This document shows positions 10,528-20,821 of a DNA stretch of 64,000 bases, in pieces. The stretch's first letter is position 1, and each line of letters starts with the position of its first letter. Both the position numbers and the translations under genes were made by a program. Source of the DNA: Bombyx mori (taxonomy: Eukaryota > Arthropoda > Insecta > Lepidoptera > Bombycidae); NCBI RefSeq assembly GCF_030269925.1, contig NC_085132.1, positions 1,324,501-1,388,500 on the forward strand. The letters are read 5' to 3'. The notes under the pieces are model-generated. The model worked only from the letters and a program-made list of their open reading frames with translations. It had not been told where the DNA came from and did not search any database.

Positions 10528-10826
10528 TTTTTTACAATAAAATATTTTTTTCTTACACTATTTATAATTCAAATTTATTAAAATTTATTTTCTATTTTTT
10601 TTAGTGGGTTTTTCTATAAAAGCGTATTTTGTTAGTTTTTTTTAAACTATTATTTATTTTTCATTTTTAGTTCAATTTCAATTTTTTCAATATTTTTTTT
10701 AAATATTAAATTGTCATCGGTCCTTAATAAGTATACCAAATTTCGAGTAAATCCGACGTTTTGAAGGGGTATAAATCATGTTAAAAGATTCCGTTACATA
10801 CTAACATACATACGTCTGAAGCTTTC
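10528..10826 (+). repeat. rep-H
   Basis: An AT-rich module, then CGGTCCTTAATAAGTATACC, AAATCCGACGTTTTGAAGG, GATTCCGTTACATAC. Other copies are at 11893, 30700 and 44276. This copy is uninterrupted and gives the empty site for the Helitron in the 44276 copy (between 10583 and 10584). Confidence 0.75.
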
Positions 10827-10964
10827 TACGCCTATAAAGATGATTTATCGGATACTACGGTATCAGATTTTTCAATTTTGATAAAATTCAAGAGTTGGTT
10901 GAATATTCACTGGTCCATCGTCCCACAAAGGTCGCTCTGTCATCCAGTGTCTCCATCTTGATTT

Positions 10965-11147
10965 TACTGGTGGTAGGGTGTCTTATAAGCTCGCAGGGGT
11001 AAGTACCACCCTGCCTATTTCTGCCGCAAAACAGTAATTCGTTTCGGTTTGAAAGGTGGGGCAGCAGTTGTTCTGTAAAAACTGAGATTTTAGAACTCAT
11101 GTCTCCATATGGATGGCGACATATACGTTGCTAATGTCTAAGCAATA
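10965..11147 (+). mobile_element. Bm1, headless, diverged
   Basis: Starts at ACTGGTGGTAGG. It carries the variant GTTCTGTAAAAACTGAG. It breaks off in GATGTCT-like sequence and jumps to AAGCAATA, directly followed by a Helitron. Confidence 0.75.
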
Positions 11148-11437
11148 TCTATATATATATAAAAATGAATTGCTGTTCGTTAGTCTCGCTAAAACTCGAG
11201 AACGGCTGGACCGATTTGGCTAATTTTGGTCTTGAATTATTTGTGGAAGTCCAGAGAAGGTTTAAAATGTAGATAAATATGAAAATGCTCGGAATTAAAT
11301 AAAAATGCAAATTTTGTTTTTATTTTGATGTGTTCCCCGTCGGAACGATTCCTTTTGTTTGTTTTAAGTTTATTTTATACAAAAGTTTAGGTCTTATATT
11401 TATCGATTGAGGCACTACGAAGTCTGCCGGGTCAGCC
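11148..11437 (+). mobile_element. Hel-1 Helitron, eroded 3' end
   Basis: Starts A|TCTATATATATA and has the interior AAACTCGAGAACGGCTGG. It ends GTCTGCCGGGTCAGC, but the terminal CTAG is changed to CATC. TCTAAGCAATA stands on both sides of it. Confidence 0.75.
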
Positions 11438-11459
11438 ATCTATAATATATCTAAGCAAT

Positions 11460-11892
11460 AAATTAAAATCCATAAGAAACGTGGAGGTCTGCGAGATGTA
11501 TTTTTTTATATTTGCAAACATATCGAAATATATACAATGCAATATGTATTCTGAGAATAGAAGCCAGCTGGAGAGCAGATTTCGTCACTAAGCATTTATT
11601 TCATTTGTAGAATTACTTTGTAGAATAGAAGTTAGGAGGTTGCTTGTTACAAGCGTACGATCTAGGGCTGAATTCTAACAGAATGCGGTATAAATGAGAA
11701 TATTTAAGTTTCAAAGTTAATTTTTTTTTGTGGAAGCTATCGCAAGACCTTAAGCGGTCTGTACGAGTCGCATGCTTGCTCGAATTCCTTCTATTATTAC
11801 TAAGCTGACTAAGTTATAAGCTGACAGCGGGAAAGAAGTGCGCGCTTAGGACAACCATTCGGTTATGGATATCGTTACTGCTTTATTCATAC
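11460..11892. other. Unassigned sequence
   Basis: No supported feature. A short CCTTAAGCGGTCTGTACGAG segment is GC-rich but not coding in any frame. Confidence 0.4.
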
Positions 11893-12078
11893 GCTTTTAT
11901 CAGCTTCAGACGTATGTGTATAACGGAATCTTTGAACATGATTTATACCCCCTTCAAAACGTCGGATTAACTCGAAATTTGGTATACTTATTAAGGACCG
12001 ACGACAATTCAATGAAAAAATTGAAATTCAACTAAAAATGAAATATATAAATAATAGTTCAAAAAAAACTAACAAAAT
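11893..12078 (-). repeat. rep-H, reverse copy
   Basis: The reverse complement of the 3' half of the 10528 copy (GGAATCTTTGAACATGATTT, CAAAACGTCGGATTAACTCG). Both copies have TTTTCAGGAT...AACCCTTCT close by (10446-10477 and 12093-12109), so more of the element may lie there. Confidence 0.7.
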
Positions 12079-12117
12079 ACGCTATTGGTGCTTTTCAGGA
12101 TAACCCTTCTTAGGGGG

Positions 12118-12229
12118 TCGCGTTTTCGATCCGGTAGTAGATACTACGAAGCACTGCCCTTGCTAGGGCCAGTGGACCTACACGCTAAGGTAAAGCTGAA
12201 ATAGCCTCAAGGCTATCGCAAAGGTAAAA
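12118..12229 (+). mobile_element. rep-C 3' fragment
   Basis: GTCGCGTTTTCGATCCGG through GCGAAGCACTGCC-like sequence to GAAATAGCCTCAAGGCTATC and A-tail. This is the subfamily with CTACACG in place of CTACTAGTTAAGG. Confidence 0.75.
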
Positions 12230-12535
12230 AAAACAACATTTTTCATCAGCTCGGTGGAAGATCTTCCCTATGTCGCATACATACATTCCACAGCAGTTTA
12301 TCTGGGTGGTTCTGACCCAATATATATTGGAAGTTTAATAATTCGCTTTGAGCTCGTAAATTAAAACGCTTCCACTTAAATAAAAGGCATCGTGCGTTCT
12401 TAACGTGCTTCGCCTTAAACGACTCATAATATTCCGTGCTCAGTGGGTACGTGAAATGGGTTGTTGCACTCAAGCCGCCGGTTCACGTCTCGGCGAGCCG
12501 CTCCGGAATTTACGTCACGTTTAGGTTAAGTGATG

Positions 12536-12638
12536 TTGGTCGTGGATCGTCTTGCGAATCCGCACGGGCTGGTACCACTACTACCCTACTGCTGTAGTAA
12601 AGTAGTAATGCCTTCCGCTTTTAAGGGTGGGATTGCCT
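12536..12638 (+). mobile_element. Old Bm1 body fragment
   Basis: CTTGCGAATCCGCACGGG to TTTTAAGGGTGGGATTGCC, heavily diverged. It stops where a young Bm1 in the opposite orientation begins. Confidence 0.6.
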
Positions 12639-13083
12639 CTTTTTTTTATTTTTTTATTGCTTAGATGGGTGGACGAGCTCACAGCCCACCTGGTGTTAAG
12701 TGGTTACTGGAGCCCATAGACCTCTACAACGTAAATGCGCCACCCACCATGAGATATAAGTTCTAAGGTCTCAGTATAGTTACAACGGCTACCCCACCCT
12801 TCGAACCGAAACGCATTACTGCTTCACGGCGGAAATAGGCGGGGTGGTGGTACCTACCCGTGCGGACTCCCAAGAGGTCCTACCACCAGTGATTACGCAA
12901 ATTATAATTTTGCGGGTTTGATTTTTATTACACGATGTTATTCCTTCACCGTGGAAGTCAATCGTGAACATTTCTTGAGTACGTATTTCATTAGAAAAAT
13001 TGGTACCCGCCTGCGGGATTCGAACACCGGTGCATCGCTACACACGAATGCACCGGACGTCTTATCCTTTAGGCCACGACAAC
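12639..13083 (-). mobile_element. Bm1, complete
   Basis: T-tract, body, linker and tRNA-like head, close to consensus. It is inserted beside an older Bm1 and a rep-G end. Confidence 0.92.
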
Positions 13084-13084
13084 T

Positions 13085-13330
13085 TCTTTTATGGTTCTCG
13101 GTCTAGCTTATGAGTATGAAGAGGAAAGACAATGTTTTGCTTTTGTTAATGTTTATAAATATAGCGTGGTCTTATTTTATTGTTGTCTTAATATTAAATT
13201 TTTAATATTAAATTATTATTAAATTAAAAATTAATTATTATTATCTAATTATAATTGCATAAGTTGGTAAAAAATGCTATGCAATAGCTTTACCGTGGCA
13301 GTCCCCGAGCGTCACACGTGCTTTTTTTGT
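13085..13330 (+). mobile_element. rep-G fragment with one terminal repeat
   Basis: Shares GGTCTAGCTTATGAGT, an AT-rich core, GCATAAGTTG and GCTATGCAATAGCTTTACCG with the reverse complement of 37058-37465. It ends in the terminal-type sequence GGCAGTCCCCGAGCGTCACA. The other end is missing. Confidence 0.65.
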
Positions 13331-13900
13331 TTAGGAGAAACCACTTACAATATTACCAAAGTCAAAAGTGGAAATTGTAACATTAAAAATTCTCAGAGGA
13401 TTTTCAGTTCACTCTGACGAGACGTACTTTGATTTTACGACATTATCTCTACGTCTCGGAATCGCGAATTCCTAAATTCAATTAAAAATTTCTCCCCGAC
13501 GTGCGTACTACGGCAATTACCCGGTTTTTCGGGTAATTACCCTAGTTTCGGGGGGGGGCTAATACAACTCAGATAATTAATCTCGGGCTATAGCAAGTTC
13601 CCGTTTTTATTAGCCGTGACGAGGATGGATTGATCAAAGTTTTATTTACGTGCGAATCTTAGTTAATAATCGCGAATGAGTTTTTGTGTTTCTGTACGCT
13701 GGGGATGTGGAACTTTTGATTTGATTTCGTTGTTTGGTGGCTCAGTGACGCTTCGATGGGACTAGTTATGAGAACGAAAGACACAATTCTCTTGTTAAGC
13801 CCTGAAGAGCCTAAAGCTTTACGAGGATGGAGCTCAACATCGCGCGATTACGAATAGCATAGCATAGCGAAGCATGCAAGCATAGCATAGCAAAGCATTT
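13331..13900. other. Unassigned; AGCATAGC short repeats at end
   Basis: At 13853-13898 there are imperfect AGCATAGC/GAAGCATGC units. A G(9) tract with GGGTAATTAC repeats lies at 13515-13560. No gene. Confidence 0.5.
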
Positions 13901-14146
13901 ACTGGTGGTAGGACCTCTTGTGAGTCCGCGCGGGTAGGTACCACCACCCCGCCTATTTCTGCCGTGAAGCAGTAATGCGTTTCGGTTTGAAGGGCGGGGC
14001 AGCCGTTGTAACTATACTTGAGACCTTAGAACTTGTATCTCAAGGTGGGTGGCGCATTTACGTTGTGGATGTCTATGGGCTTCAGTAACCACTTAACACC
14101 AGGTGGGCTGCGAGCTCGTCCACCCATGTAAGCAATAAAAAAAAAA
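13901..14146 (+). mobile_element. Bm1, headless
   Basis: A near-consensus 246-base body from ACTGGTGGTAGG to AAGCAATAAAA. Confidence 0.93.
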
Positions 14147-14199
14147 TGTCATTTTTATAAGCAGGTTGGAAGATGTTGCCTATTTCGAGTCGATAGAAA

Positions 14200-14345
14200 C
14201 AAAACAAAAACAGTAAGGTAACTTCGACAAGGGTAGGCACCATCGCCCTGCCTATTTGGCAAAGTACAGCCCGTTCCAGTCGAAACAGTAGGACTGAATT
14301 TACACCATACATTTAAGATATAGATCTTTGGTCTCAAAGTGTGTG
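14200..14345 (+). repeat. Very old Bm1-like remnant
   Basis: CAAGGGTAGGCACCATCGCC and CTGCCTATTTGG keep the Bm1 order. The rest is eroded. Confidence 0.35.
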
Positions 14346-14481
14346 CTGACATTTACATGGCGATATCTACCGGCTGGCACGTGAGGTCATCTAGCATCCT
14401 ATGCCAAAAAAACTCCAGTGATCTTTATATCCTGAACTCCTGTCCCGAATAGCTGATGAAAACAGCGCGTATTTACCAAAG

Positions 14482-15024
14482 TTTTTATTTATTGCTTAGA
14501 CGGTTGGACGAGCTCACAGCCCACCTGGTGTTAAGTGGTTACTGAAGCCCATAGACATCCACAACGTAAATGCGCCACCCACCTTGATATATAAGTTCTA
14601 AGGTCTCAGTATAGTTACAACGGCTGCCTCACCCTTTTTTTTTATTGCCATTGTAGGCAGACGAGCATACGGCCCACCTGGTGGTAAGTGGTCACCGTCG
14701 CTCATGGCCGTCAGCAATGCCAGGGGCAGAGCCAAGCCGCTGCCTACCGTTAAGTACTCTCCGCAAGCCTCGTTTGAAGAAGGACATGTCATAGCGCTCG
14801 GAAAACATCGTGGAGGGGAGTTAATTCCAAAGCCGAATGGTACGGGGCAGAAATGATCTTTGGAAACGCACTGTCGACGAACGCAGTGGTTCCAGATAAT
14901 ATGGATGAACTCTGCTCCGATGGCCGACCCTTCAAACCGAAACGCATTACTGCTTCACGGCAGAAATAGGCGGGGCGGTGGTACCCACCCGCGCGGACTC
15001 ACAAGAGGTCCTACCACCACCAGT
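14482..15024 (-). mobile_element. Bm1 split by LINE-D
   Basis: The Bm1 body runs from the T-tract to CCTCACCCTT (14636) and resumes at ACCCTTCAAACCG (14927). The 5' end reads ACTGGTGGTGGTAGG, i.e. GGT is doubled. Confidence 0.9.
14637..14926 (-). mobile_element. LINE-D inside Bm1
   Basis: A 290-base 5'-truncated LINE-D with A-tail (T-tract 14635-14643) and the shared GTAGGCAGCGGCTTGGC region. ACCCTT of Bm1 is repeated on both sides, i.e. a short target duplication. The ORF remnant carries indels. Confidence 0.88.
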
Positions 15025-15241
15025 TAATGACTGCATTAACTCAATCATTAATCTCAAGCTCGGCTACAAAGTCGATGATTGTATCCTTTTGGTAACCGGC
15101 AACATACGATAGCGGAGCCCACAATGCTTCTAAACTGTAAGAGTCGTTTTCCGGTTTTAACTATTTAAAATAAATTTGTTTTTTTTACGTAACATTAGAA
15201 AATCATCGTCTAAGATATTAGACGACAGTAAAAACATTAGA
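15025..15241. other. Unassigned sequence
   Basis: No recognised feature. Confidence 0.4.
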
Positions 15242-15504
15242 TCGATGCCTCCAAATGAACACTACTCTGACTCCAAATTCGTAGGTTTACAGGAGGAGAG
15301 TTTAAACGAAAAAACGTTGATAAATATATCTGCAATAATACAAGATTTTATGGTTTTTTCTTGTGTAGGTAACTAGCTGATTTACTCTTGCTTCGAACCC
15401 CATTAATAGTGAATTTGTAATACTTTTAACATAGTGAAGCGATTTGCGTGAAAAACGAAAATTTCAAAATTTTGACTTAGAGTACTGTTCATTGGAGGCA
15501 TCGA
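15242..15504. repeat. Inverted repeat, ~33-nt arms
   Basis: The left arm starts TCGATGCCTCCAAATGAACA (15242). The right arm ends with its near-complement TGTTCATTGGAGGCATCGA (15486-15504). Pairing continues inward through CTACTCTGACT/AGTACTCTAAGTC. The spacer is about 190 bases. It could be a MITE or a hairpin transcript; no other copy was seen. Confidence 0.6.
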
Positions 15505-16290
15505 GATATTAAATGACAATTGCGTATTGAATTTACCAATGTCTTTGTCGCAGACTTCTGTCTACGCGTTAGATTTTCAAATGCTGAAATATCAGGAAAT
15601 CAATACGAGCAAAAAATTTGATGAGAATCCTTTGAGAAAATGGGGTTTTGATAGTCGCAAATGTATGAAACAGATTTATGAGGCGCTTAAAGTATTGATA
15701 TTGAAACTCGGGTGGATAGCAATGATCCTGTCATATTTAAATTATATTTTATAACCGCTATTCGACTCTTCGAACCGGAATGCGTACCCGGAATGGCGGT
15801 ACTAACTCGCACAAGTCCACAACACGTCCGCCAATGAAATTTTATTCGAAATCCGGTACAAAATTAAAACCATTCACAAAATCGATTACGCTCGGTTTTT
15901 AAATAACAAAACCCGGTCGAATTCGAATGTAAAACCGGAATTAGCTGAATTATGTAAAGGTACCCGCTTTTTTTGAAGTCCGGTTAAGAATACTTACGTA
16001 CGTTCGGATCCACCCTCCGATGGGTTCTGTCTTTGGGAAATTAAATCTCTTTTGAGCCTCCTCGAGACTTTACATTTTAATGTGGACATCTATTACACCG
16101 TTGCGAACGTTTAGGTGAATTTAAAACAATTAAAACTACTGTCAATTAATCAACGCATTTGCAGTTTGCGTGGTCACGGAAGACCGCGTCAGTCGTGACG
16201 CGATGTTTTTTGATTCGCGTAAACTGAAAAAAAAAATACTAGGTTTTTTTTTTTTTTTTTTCGGTAAATGTAACATAATATACTCTTAGT
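15505..16290. other. Unassigned sequence
   Basis: A 75-codon frame at 15527-15754 has no recognisable domain. A CCGG-rich patch with CGAACCGGAATGCG lies at 15772-15990. Not called as a gene. Confidence 0.4.
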
Positions 16291-16294
16291 TCAT

Positions 16295-16577
16295 TTGACA
16301 TCGTAGAGACTTAGAGACCCCGGTAACCGTACTCGTCGAAATCGATACCTCGAACCTAATCCATGCATCAGCTCGCTGAGTTTCTCGCCGGATATTCCAG
16401 CGGGTTGCGATTCCGATCCGGTAGTAGATTCATTCGCGAAGCAACTGCTTGAGTTGCTAGGTCTCCTTCGGGCAGCTGTTAGCAAATCCCACCCCTCCTG
16501 GCTGAGCCTTTGCTCGCCCACCTGTCCTGGTGAAATTGGAAAGGCCTCTGGGCTACCAGTAATCCTTCAATCATAAA
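16295..16577 (+). mobile_element. rep-C, divergent lineage
   Basis: Keeps GCTGAGTTTCTCGCCGGA, GATCCGGTAGTAGATTC and GCGAAGCAAC, but the tail (CTTTGCTCGCCCACC, GGCCTCTGGGCTACCAG) differs from other copies. Confidence 0.6.
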
Positions 16578-16694
16578 AAATTGACATAATGGTCGGGATG
16601 TCGGAGTTTTTCTTTTTCATCATCGTTATACCATTATCGCATTTCCCAAATGCCCATGCAGAGCTTTAGAGCACAAAGCTTTTTATTCGTTGTT

Positions 16695-16877
16695 CCCGGA
16701 ATCCGTAGGAATCACCAACGTAAATGCAGCTCACTTACCTCAAGGCCTGAGTCTCAGTTTTACAGTACAACGGCTGCCACACCCTTCAAGCCGAAACCCA
16801 TTACTGCTTCACGGCAGAAATAGGCAGGGTGATGGTACTTACCCGTGCGGACTCATAAGACGTCCTACCACCAGTAT
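16695..16877 (-). mobile_element. Bm1, older subfamily, 3'-truncated
   Basis: The 5' end is at ACTGGTGGTAGG (16877). It carries the TTTTACAGTACAACGG variant and lacks the A-tail side. Confidence 0.8.
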
Positions 16878-17179
16878 GAGAACAAAATCATAAAATGCGA
16901 AGTAACCGATTTACGTAAATAAAAAATAAAAAATGTGCGAGTAAGTTATCCTAATGTTATTAAGTAAATGTGTTACAATACGTTGTGAGTGGAGGTCGGT
17001 ACTAATGTATTTTCTCGAAAGCCGAAGCGATTGCGACCGGGTCTCCCGTATTAAATGATGTGAGAAAAATTATTGTTTTCTGTCTCGCTCGCTCTCGGGG
17101 CCTCTTACTCTCTTTCAATACACTTACGCATGGACGTTATAATGTAGTAACTTTTACATCGTTTGTCTGATTATTGGTG

Positions 17180-17448
17180 ACCTTAACCGGTGATGGTTCT
17201 CGTCGAACCCGTCGCTTGCGACGAAGGGCTCAGCGAGTAAATTAACCCACAGACACAGCCCACTGAGTTTCTCGCCGGATCTTCTCAGTGAGTCGCGTTT
17301 CCGACCCGGTGGTAGATTCTGCGAAGCACTGTTCTTACTGGGGTTAGTGTTAGCCACGTCGTTAGGTTTGAGCCCCGTGAGCTCACCTACTAGTTGAGGT
17401 TATGCTTAAATACCCTCTCAAGACTATCAGTTTAGGTAGGAAAAAAAA
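17180..17448 (+). mobile_element. rep-C 3' end
   Basis: GGTTCTCGTCGAACCCGTCG, CACTGAGTTTCTCGCCGG, TCTGCGAAGCACTG, TTTAGGTAGG and A-tail. The long frame on the minus strand is a consequence of composition, not an independent gene. Confidence 0.8.
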
Positions 17449-17818
17449 GCTACGCTTACTTTTAACGCCTTTGCCATGTCTGTGTGTTGTGTATAATATA
17501 TACTAAGCTAATCAACCTGTACTTAAATTTAACCTAACTACTCTGTAATTTTAACATAATCTGTTTTTTTAATATTTTTTACGAAGGAAAAATTCTCGCT
17601 TCTTTACTTCATATTTTACCAACTTTCTTGTTTCTTTACTTAATTATTTTATCAAAATACAAAAAAAAACAAACATCTCTAAACAAACTATTGTACAAAT
17701 ATAAGATAAAATCTCTTAAGCAACGGGATTTCATTGTACAATCAGATACACTTAGCGAAGCGGCCATTGAGAAATTGTACCTATTTATTTTTAAAGTTTT
17801 TTAGAAATCAAATTGCAT
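17449..17818. other. Unassigned AT-rich sequence
   Basis: No supported feature. Confidence 0.4.
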
Positions 17819-17833
17819 TAACTGGTGGTTTTT

Positions 17834-18273
17834 ACTGGTGGTAGGACCTCTTGTGAGTCCGCACGGGTAGGTACCACCGCCCCGCCTATAACTGCCGTGA
17901 AGCAGTAATGCGTTTCGGTTTGAAGGGTGGGGCAGCCGTTGTAACTATACTGAGACCTTAGAACTTATATCTCAAGGTGGGTGGCGCATTTACGTTGTAG
18001 ATGTCTATGGGCTCCAGTAACCACTCAATATCAGGTGGGCTGTGAGCTCGTCCACCCTCCTCCTTGCGTCGTATTCCTCATTGCTGAGGGTCGTGACCAC
18101 CCATTTGTATCACCTTCGCAAACACGATCTTTCTCCATCCATTCTTGTCTCTGGCGGTGTGGAGGGCGTTGTGAAACGTGGAATCAAGAGCGGTGCGGAT
18201 CTGGTCGGACCAACGTATTGGGCTGCGCCCTCGAGGTTTTTTCCACCCATATAAGCAATAAATAAAAAAAAAA
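17834..18273 (+). mobile_element. Bm1 split by RTE-R
   Basis: The headless body begins at 17834, and a stray ACTGGTGG stands 13 bases upstream (17821). The body is interrupted at TCCACCC (18051-18057) and resumes at TCCACCCATATAAGC (18242). Confidence 0.9.
18058..18241 (-). mobile_element. RTE-R LINE piece inside Bm1
   Basis: On the minus strand it reads IRWSDQIRTALDSTFHNALH, TARDKNGWRKIVF and MGGHDPQQ-stop, then a GAGGAA...AAGGAGGA tail. TCCACCC is duplicated on both sides. It is related to 56222-56552. Confidence 0.85.
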
Positions 18274-18294
18274 GTGTGTGTGTCCGCTCCGACG

Positions 18295-18650
18295 CACGAC
18301 TGGAGTTTACTGGATATAAAAAATTAAACGAAACAATACGAGAAATAGTTCTATATTACGACAACACGATACACTACAGATTATTAACAAATTAACGAGA
18401 CACAAAACAAACGACTAACAAATATATGAAAATACAATAATGAGAGAAACGCGCGATCAGTACGAGGCTTTGTGGCGGACTGCCGGCGCAGCAGCCCGGC
18501 GTCACCTGCGATAACGCATTTCGTGTGACATGCGCAATCAGGCGCATAACGCATTTCGTGTGACATGCTAGTACGATTTTGGTCCCCATAATTTTCATAC
18601 CCCGGGCCTATATATGTAAATCGATTCTAAAGGAGTAAACTCCAAAAACT
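18295..18650. repeat. Possible mobile element with 23-bp tandem
   Basis: ATAACGCATTTCGTGTGACA TGC occurs at 18511 and again at 18546. GGAGTTTACTGG near the start and GGAGTAAACTCC near the end hint at element ends. The GC-rich middle has no intact ORF. Confidence 0.35.
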
Positions 18651-19000
18651 TATTTCCGTTTTCACGTATTTTAATATGAAATAAATAAAATGTTACGTTA
18701 ATTTATATTTCCTATATATCGTCCATGGTCTCTCAACGCAATCGCTCACGGTTCGAATTGTTCTGAATCGGCGGTATTCCTTTGATTTGATTCTGTACAG
18801 ATTGAGGGTACTTCACAATGAGTATATAATGGATACAGCGTAGTCTATAGTAACGCGAGGCTGTCATGAACTTTGAGTGTAACGATAATAGAATATTAGG
18901 TCAAAGCATACAGAGCTGAAAGCTGTGATAAGTGGAGTTTTAGAGCATTGGTTCAAGGAATCTAATTGCAGTTCGACTCTTCGGTATGGGCCTTGATATA
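18651..19000. other. Unassigned sequence
   Basis: No supported feature. Confidence 0.4.
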
Positions 19001-19415
19001 AAGTGGTCGTGGCCTAAAGGATAAGGCGTCCGGTGCATTCGTATGTAGCGATGCACCGGTGTTCGAATCCCGCCGGCAGGTACTAATTTTTCCAATGAAA
19101 TACGGTGAAGGAAAATAACATCGTGTAATAAAAATGAAACCCGCAAAAATATAATTTGCGTAATTACTGGTGGTAGGACCTCTTGTGAGTCCGCACGGGT
19201 AGGTACCACCACCACCCTACCTATTTCTGCCGTGAAGCAGTAATGCGTTTCGGTTTGAAGGGCGGGGCAGCCGTTGTAAATATACTGAGACCTTAGAACT
19301 TATATCTCAAGGTGGGTGGCGCATTTACGTTGTAGATGTCTATGGGCTCCAGTAACCACTTAACACCAGGTGGGCTGTGAGCTCGTCCACCCATCTAAGC
19401 AATAAAAAAAGAAAA
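19001..19415 (+). mobile_element. Bm1, complete
   Basis: Head at 19001 (TGGCCTAAAGGATAAGG; B-box GTTCGAATCCC near 19060). The linker is shortened by about 20 bases (the GTACTTAACAAATG part is missing). Body from 19166. Confidence 0.92.
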
Positions 19416-19570
19416 GCATAGCACGTACGTATGTCATATTAATTTTCATAGCTTTCGAAGAAATATTCGTATTGGAGCTATCCTCTGGTTGTCGTAAAGG
19501 TTCATCGTAGAATGGGCTAAAGCGTTTTTTTGAGGATTACGCCATCGTAATGAGATCCCTTGCCCGTATT

Positions 19571-19808
19571 TACTGGAGATAAGATGTGTTGTAAGTCCGC
19601 ACGGATAGTTACAACCATCCTGCCTAGTTTTAATGCGAATAATTAATGCGTTCCAGTTTTAAGGATGTAACAGCCGTTAAACTATCAAATTGAGACTCTT
19701 ACTGCATCTATCGAGATAAATGGTAGTGTCCACCTTGAGTATAGGGCCCAGTAACCACTTAACAGCAGGTGGGCGGTGTGTTCATTCACCAAACTATGAA
19801 ATAAAAAT
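19571..19808 (+). mobile_element. Bm1, old headless copy
   Basis: TACTGGAGATAAGATGTGTT matches the start. AAGTCCGCACGGATAG, CAGTAACCACTTAACAGC and an AAATAAAAATA tail are preserved. Confidence 0.7.
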
Positions 19809-19948
19809 ACAAAGAATTCAATGTGAGACATTAATATAAAGCATTGCATTTAAAAGAACTTGTGTTGAATGTGTAGCGTTAAAATCTATCATTCTGTTAC
19901 GGCTTCAATAGACCGACTGGAACAATGACTCGGTTAATGATACGCACC

Positions 19949-20041
19949 GGCAAACGGAAACGGAACATTATCGCGGACACGCCAGCTTCCGGTCGACGCC
20001 GGAAACAGTTGCGTTAACTGTTTCCGTTTCAGTTTTTCACC
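19949..20041. repeat. Nested inverted repeat
   Basis: The inner perfect stem is GGAAACAGTT/AACTGTTTCC with loop GCGTT (20001-20025). The outer arms CCGGCAAACGGAAACGGAAC and GTTTCCGTTT...CACCGG are imperfectly complementary. Confidence 0.6.
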
Positions 20042-20204
20042 GGAAGCACCCTTAATAGTTTCGTGCGACACTACAAATAGGCTACTGGGGGTAGCTACGG
20101 AAATTAACTAATTACCCTTGGTGTCTACTCGTTGATGAATAGTCCGACAAGGAAACTGGATTATTACGTGAAATCACTTTTACATACAATAAGCTTCTTC
20201 TTAA

Positions 20205-20498
20205 TCTATATATATATAAAAATGAATTGCTGTTTGTTAGTCTCGCTAAAACTCGAGCACGGCTGGACCGATTTGGCTAATTTTGGTCTTGAATTACTTG
20301 TGGAAGTCCAGAGAAGGTTTAAAAGGTAGATAAAATATATAAAATGCTCGAAATGAAAGAAAAATAACAATTTTGTTTTCCCTTTGATGTGTCCCCCGTT
20401 GAACGGATTCCTTTTGTTTGTTTTAAGTTTATTTTATACAAAAGTTTATGTAATTTATTTATCGATTGAGGCAATACAAAGTCTGCCGGGTCAGCTAG
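20205..20498 (+). mobile_element. Hel-1 Helitron, complete non-autonomous
   Basis: A|TCTATATATATA...CCGGGTCAGCTAG|T. It has the canonical 5' TC, 3' CTAG and an A/T insertion site, with no target duplication. No Rep/helicase ORF. Sister of 11148-11437. The next base starts another Helitron. Confidence 0.88.
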
Positions 20499-20812
20499 TC
20501 TATACTAATATTATAAAGCTGAAGAGTTTGTTTGTTTGAACGCGCTAATCTCAGGAACTACTAGTTCGATTTGAAAAATTATTTCAGAGTTAGATAGCCC
20601 ATTTATTGAGGAAGGCTATATATAACATCACGCTAAGACCAATACAAGTGGAGCACCAATAAAGAATGTTTCAAAATAGGGGTTAAAATAGCTCCTTAAC
20701 ATTCTATAATTCAAAAATGTTTTCACTTTCTACGTAAATGAAGTGGGTGGTAAAATTTAACGTTATGCCAAAGTAAGTATTCCACGCGGACGGAGTTGCG
20801 GGCAAAAGCTAG
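20499..20812 (+). mobile_element. Hel-2 Helitron, complete non-autonomous
   Basis: TCTATACTAATATTATAAAG...GCGGGCAAAAGCTAG. Related at the 3' end to 50431-50729 (CCACGCGGACG, GCGGGCAAAAGCTAG). The base after CTAG is A rather than the expected T. Confidence 0.85.
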
Positions 20813-20821
20813 ATGCATAAT

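Noticed and set aside
17154..17357. ORF with ANTNPSKNSASQNLPPGRKR
   Set aside because: Recurs wherever rep-C occurs (40940, 57819); it is antisense to the tail region of that element.
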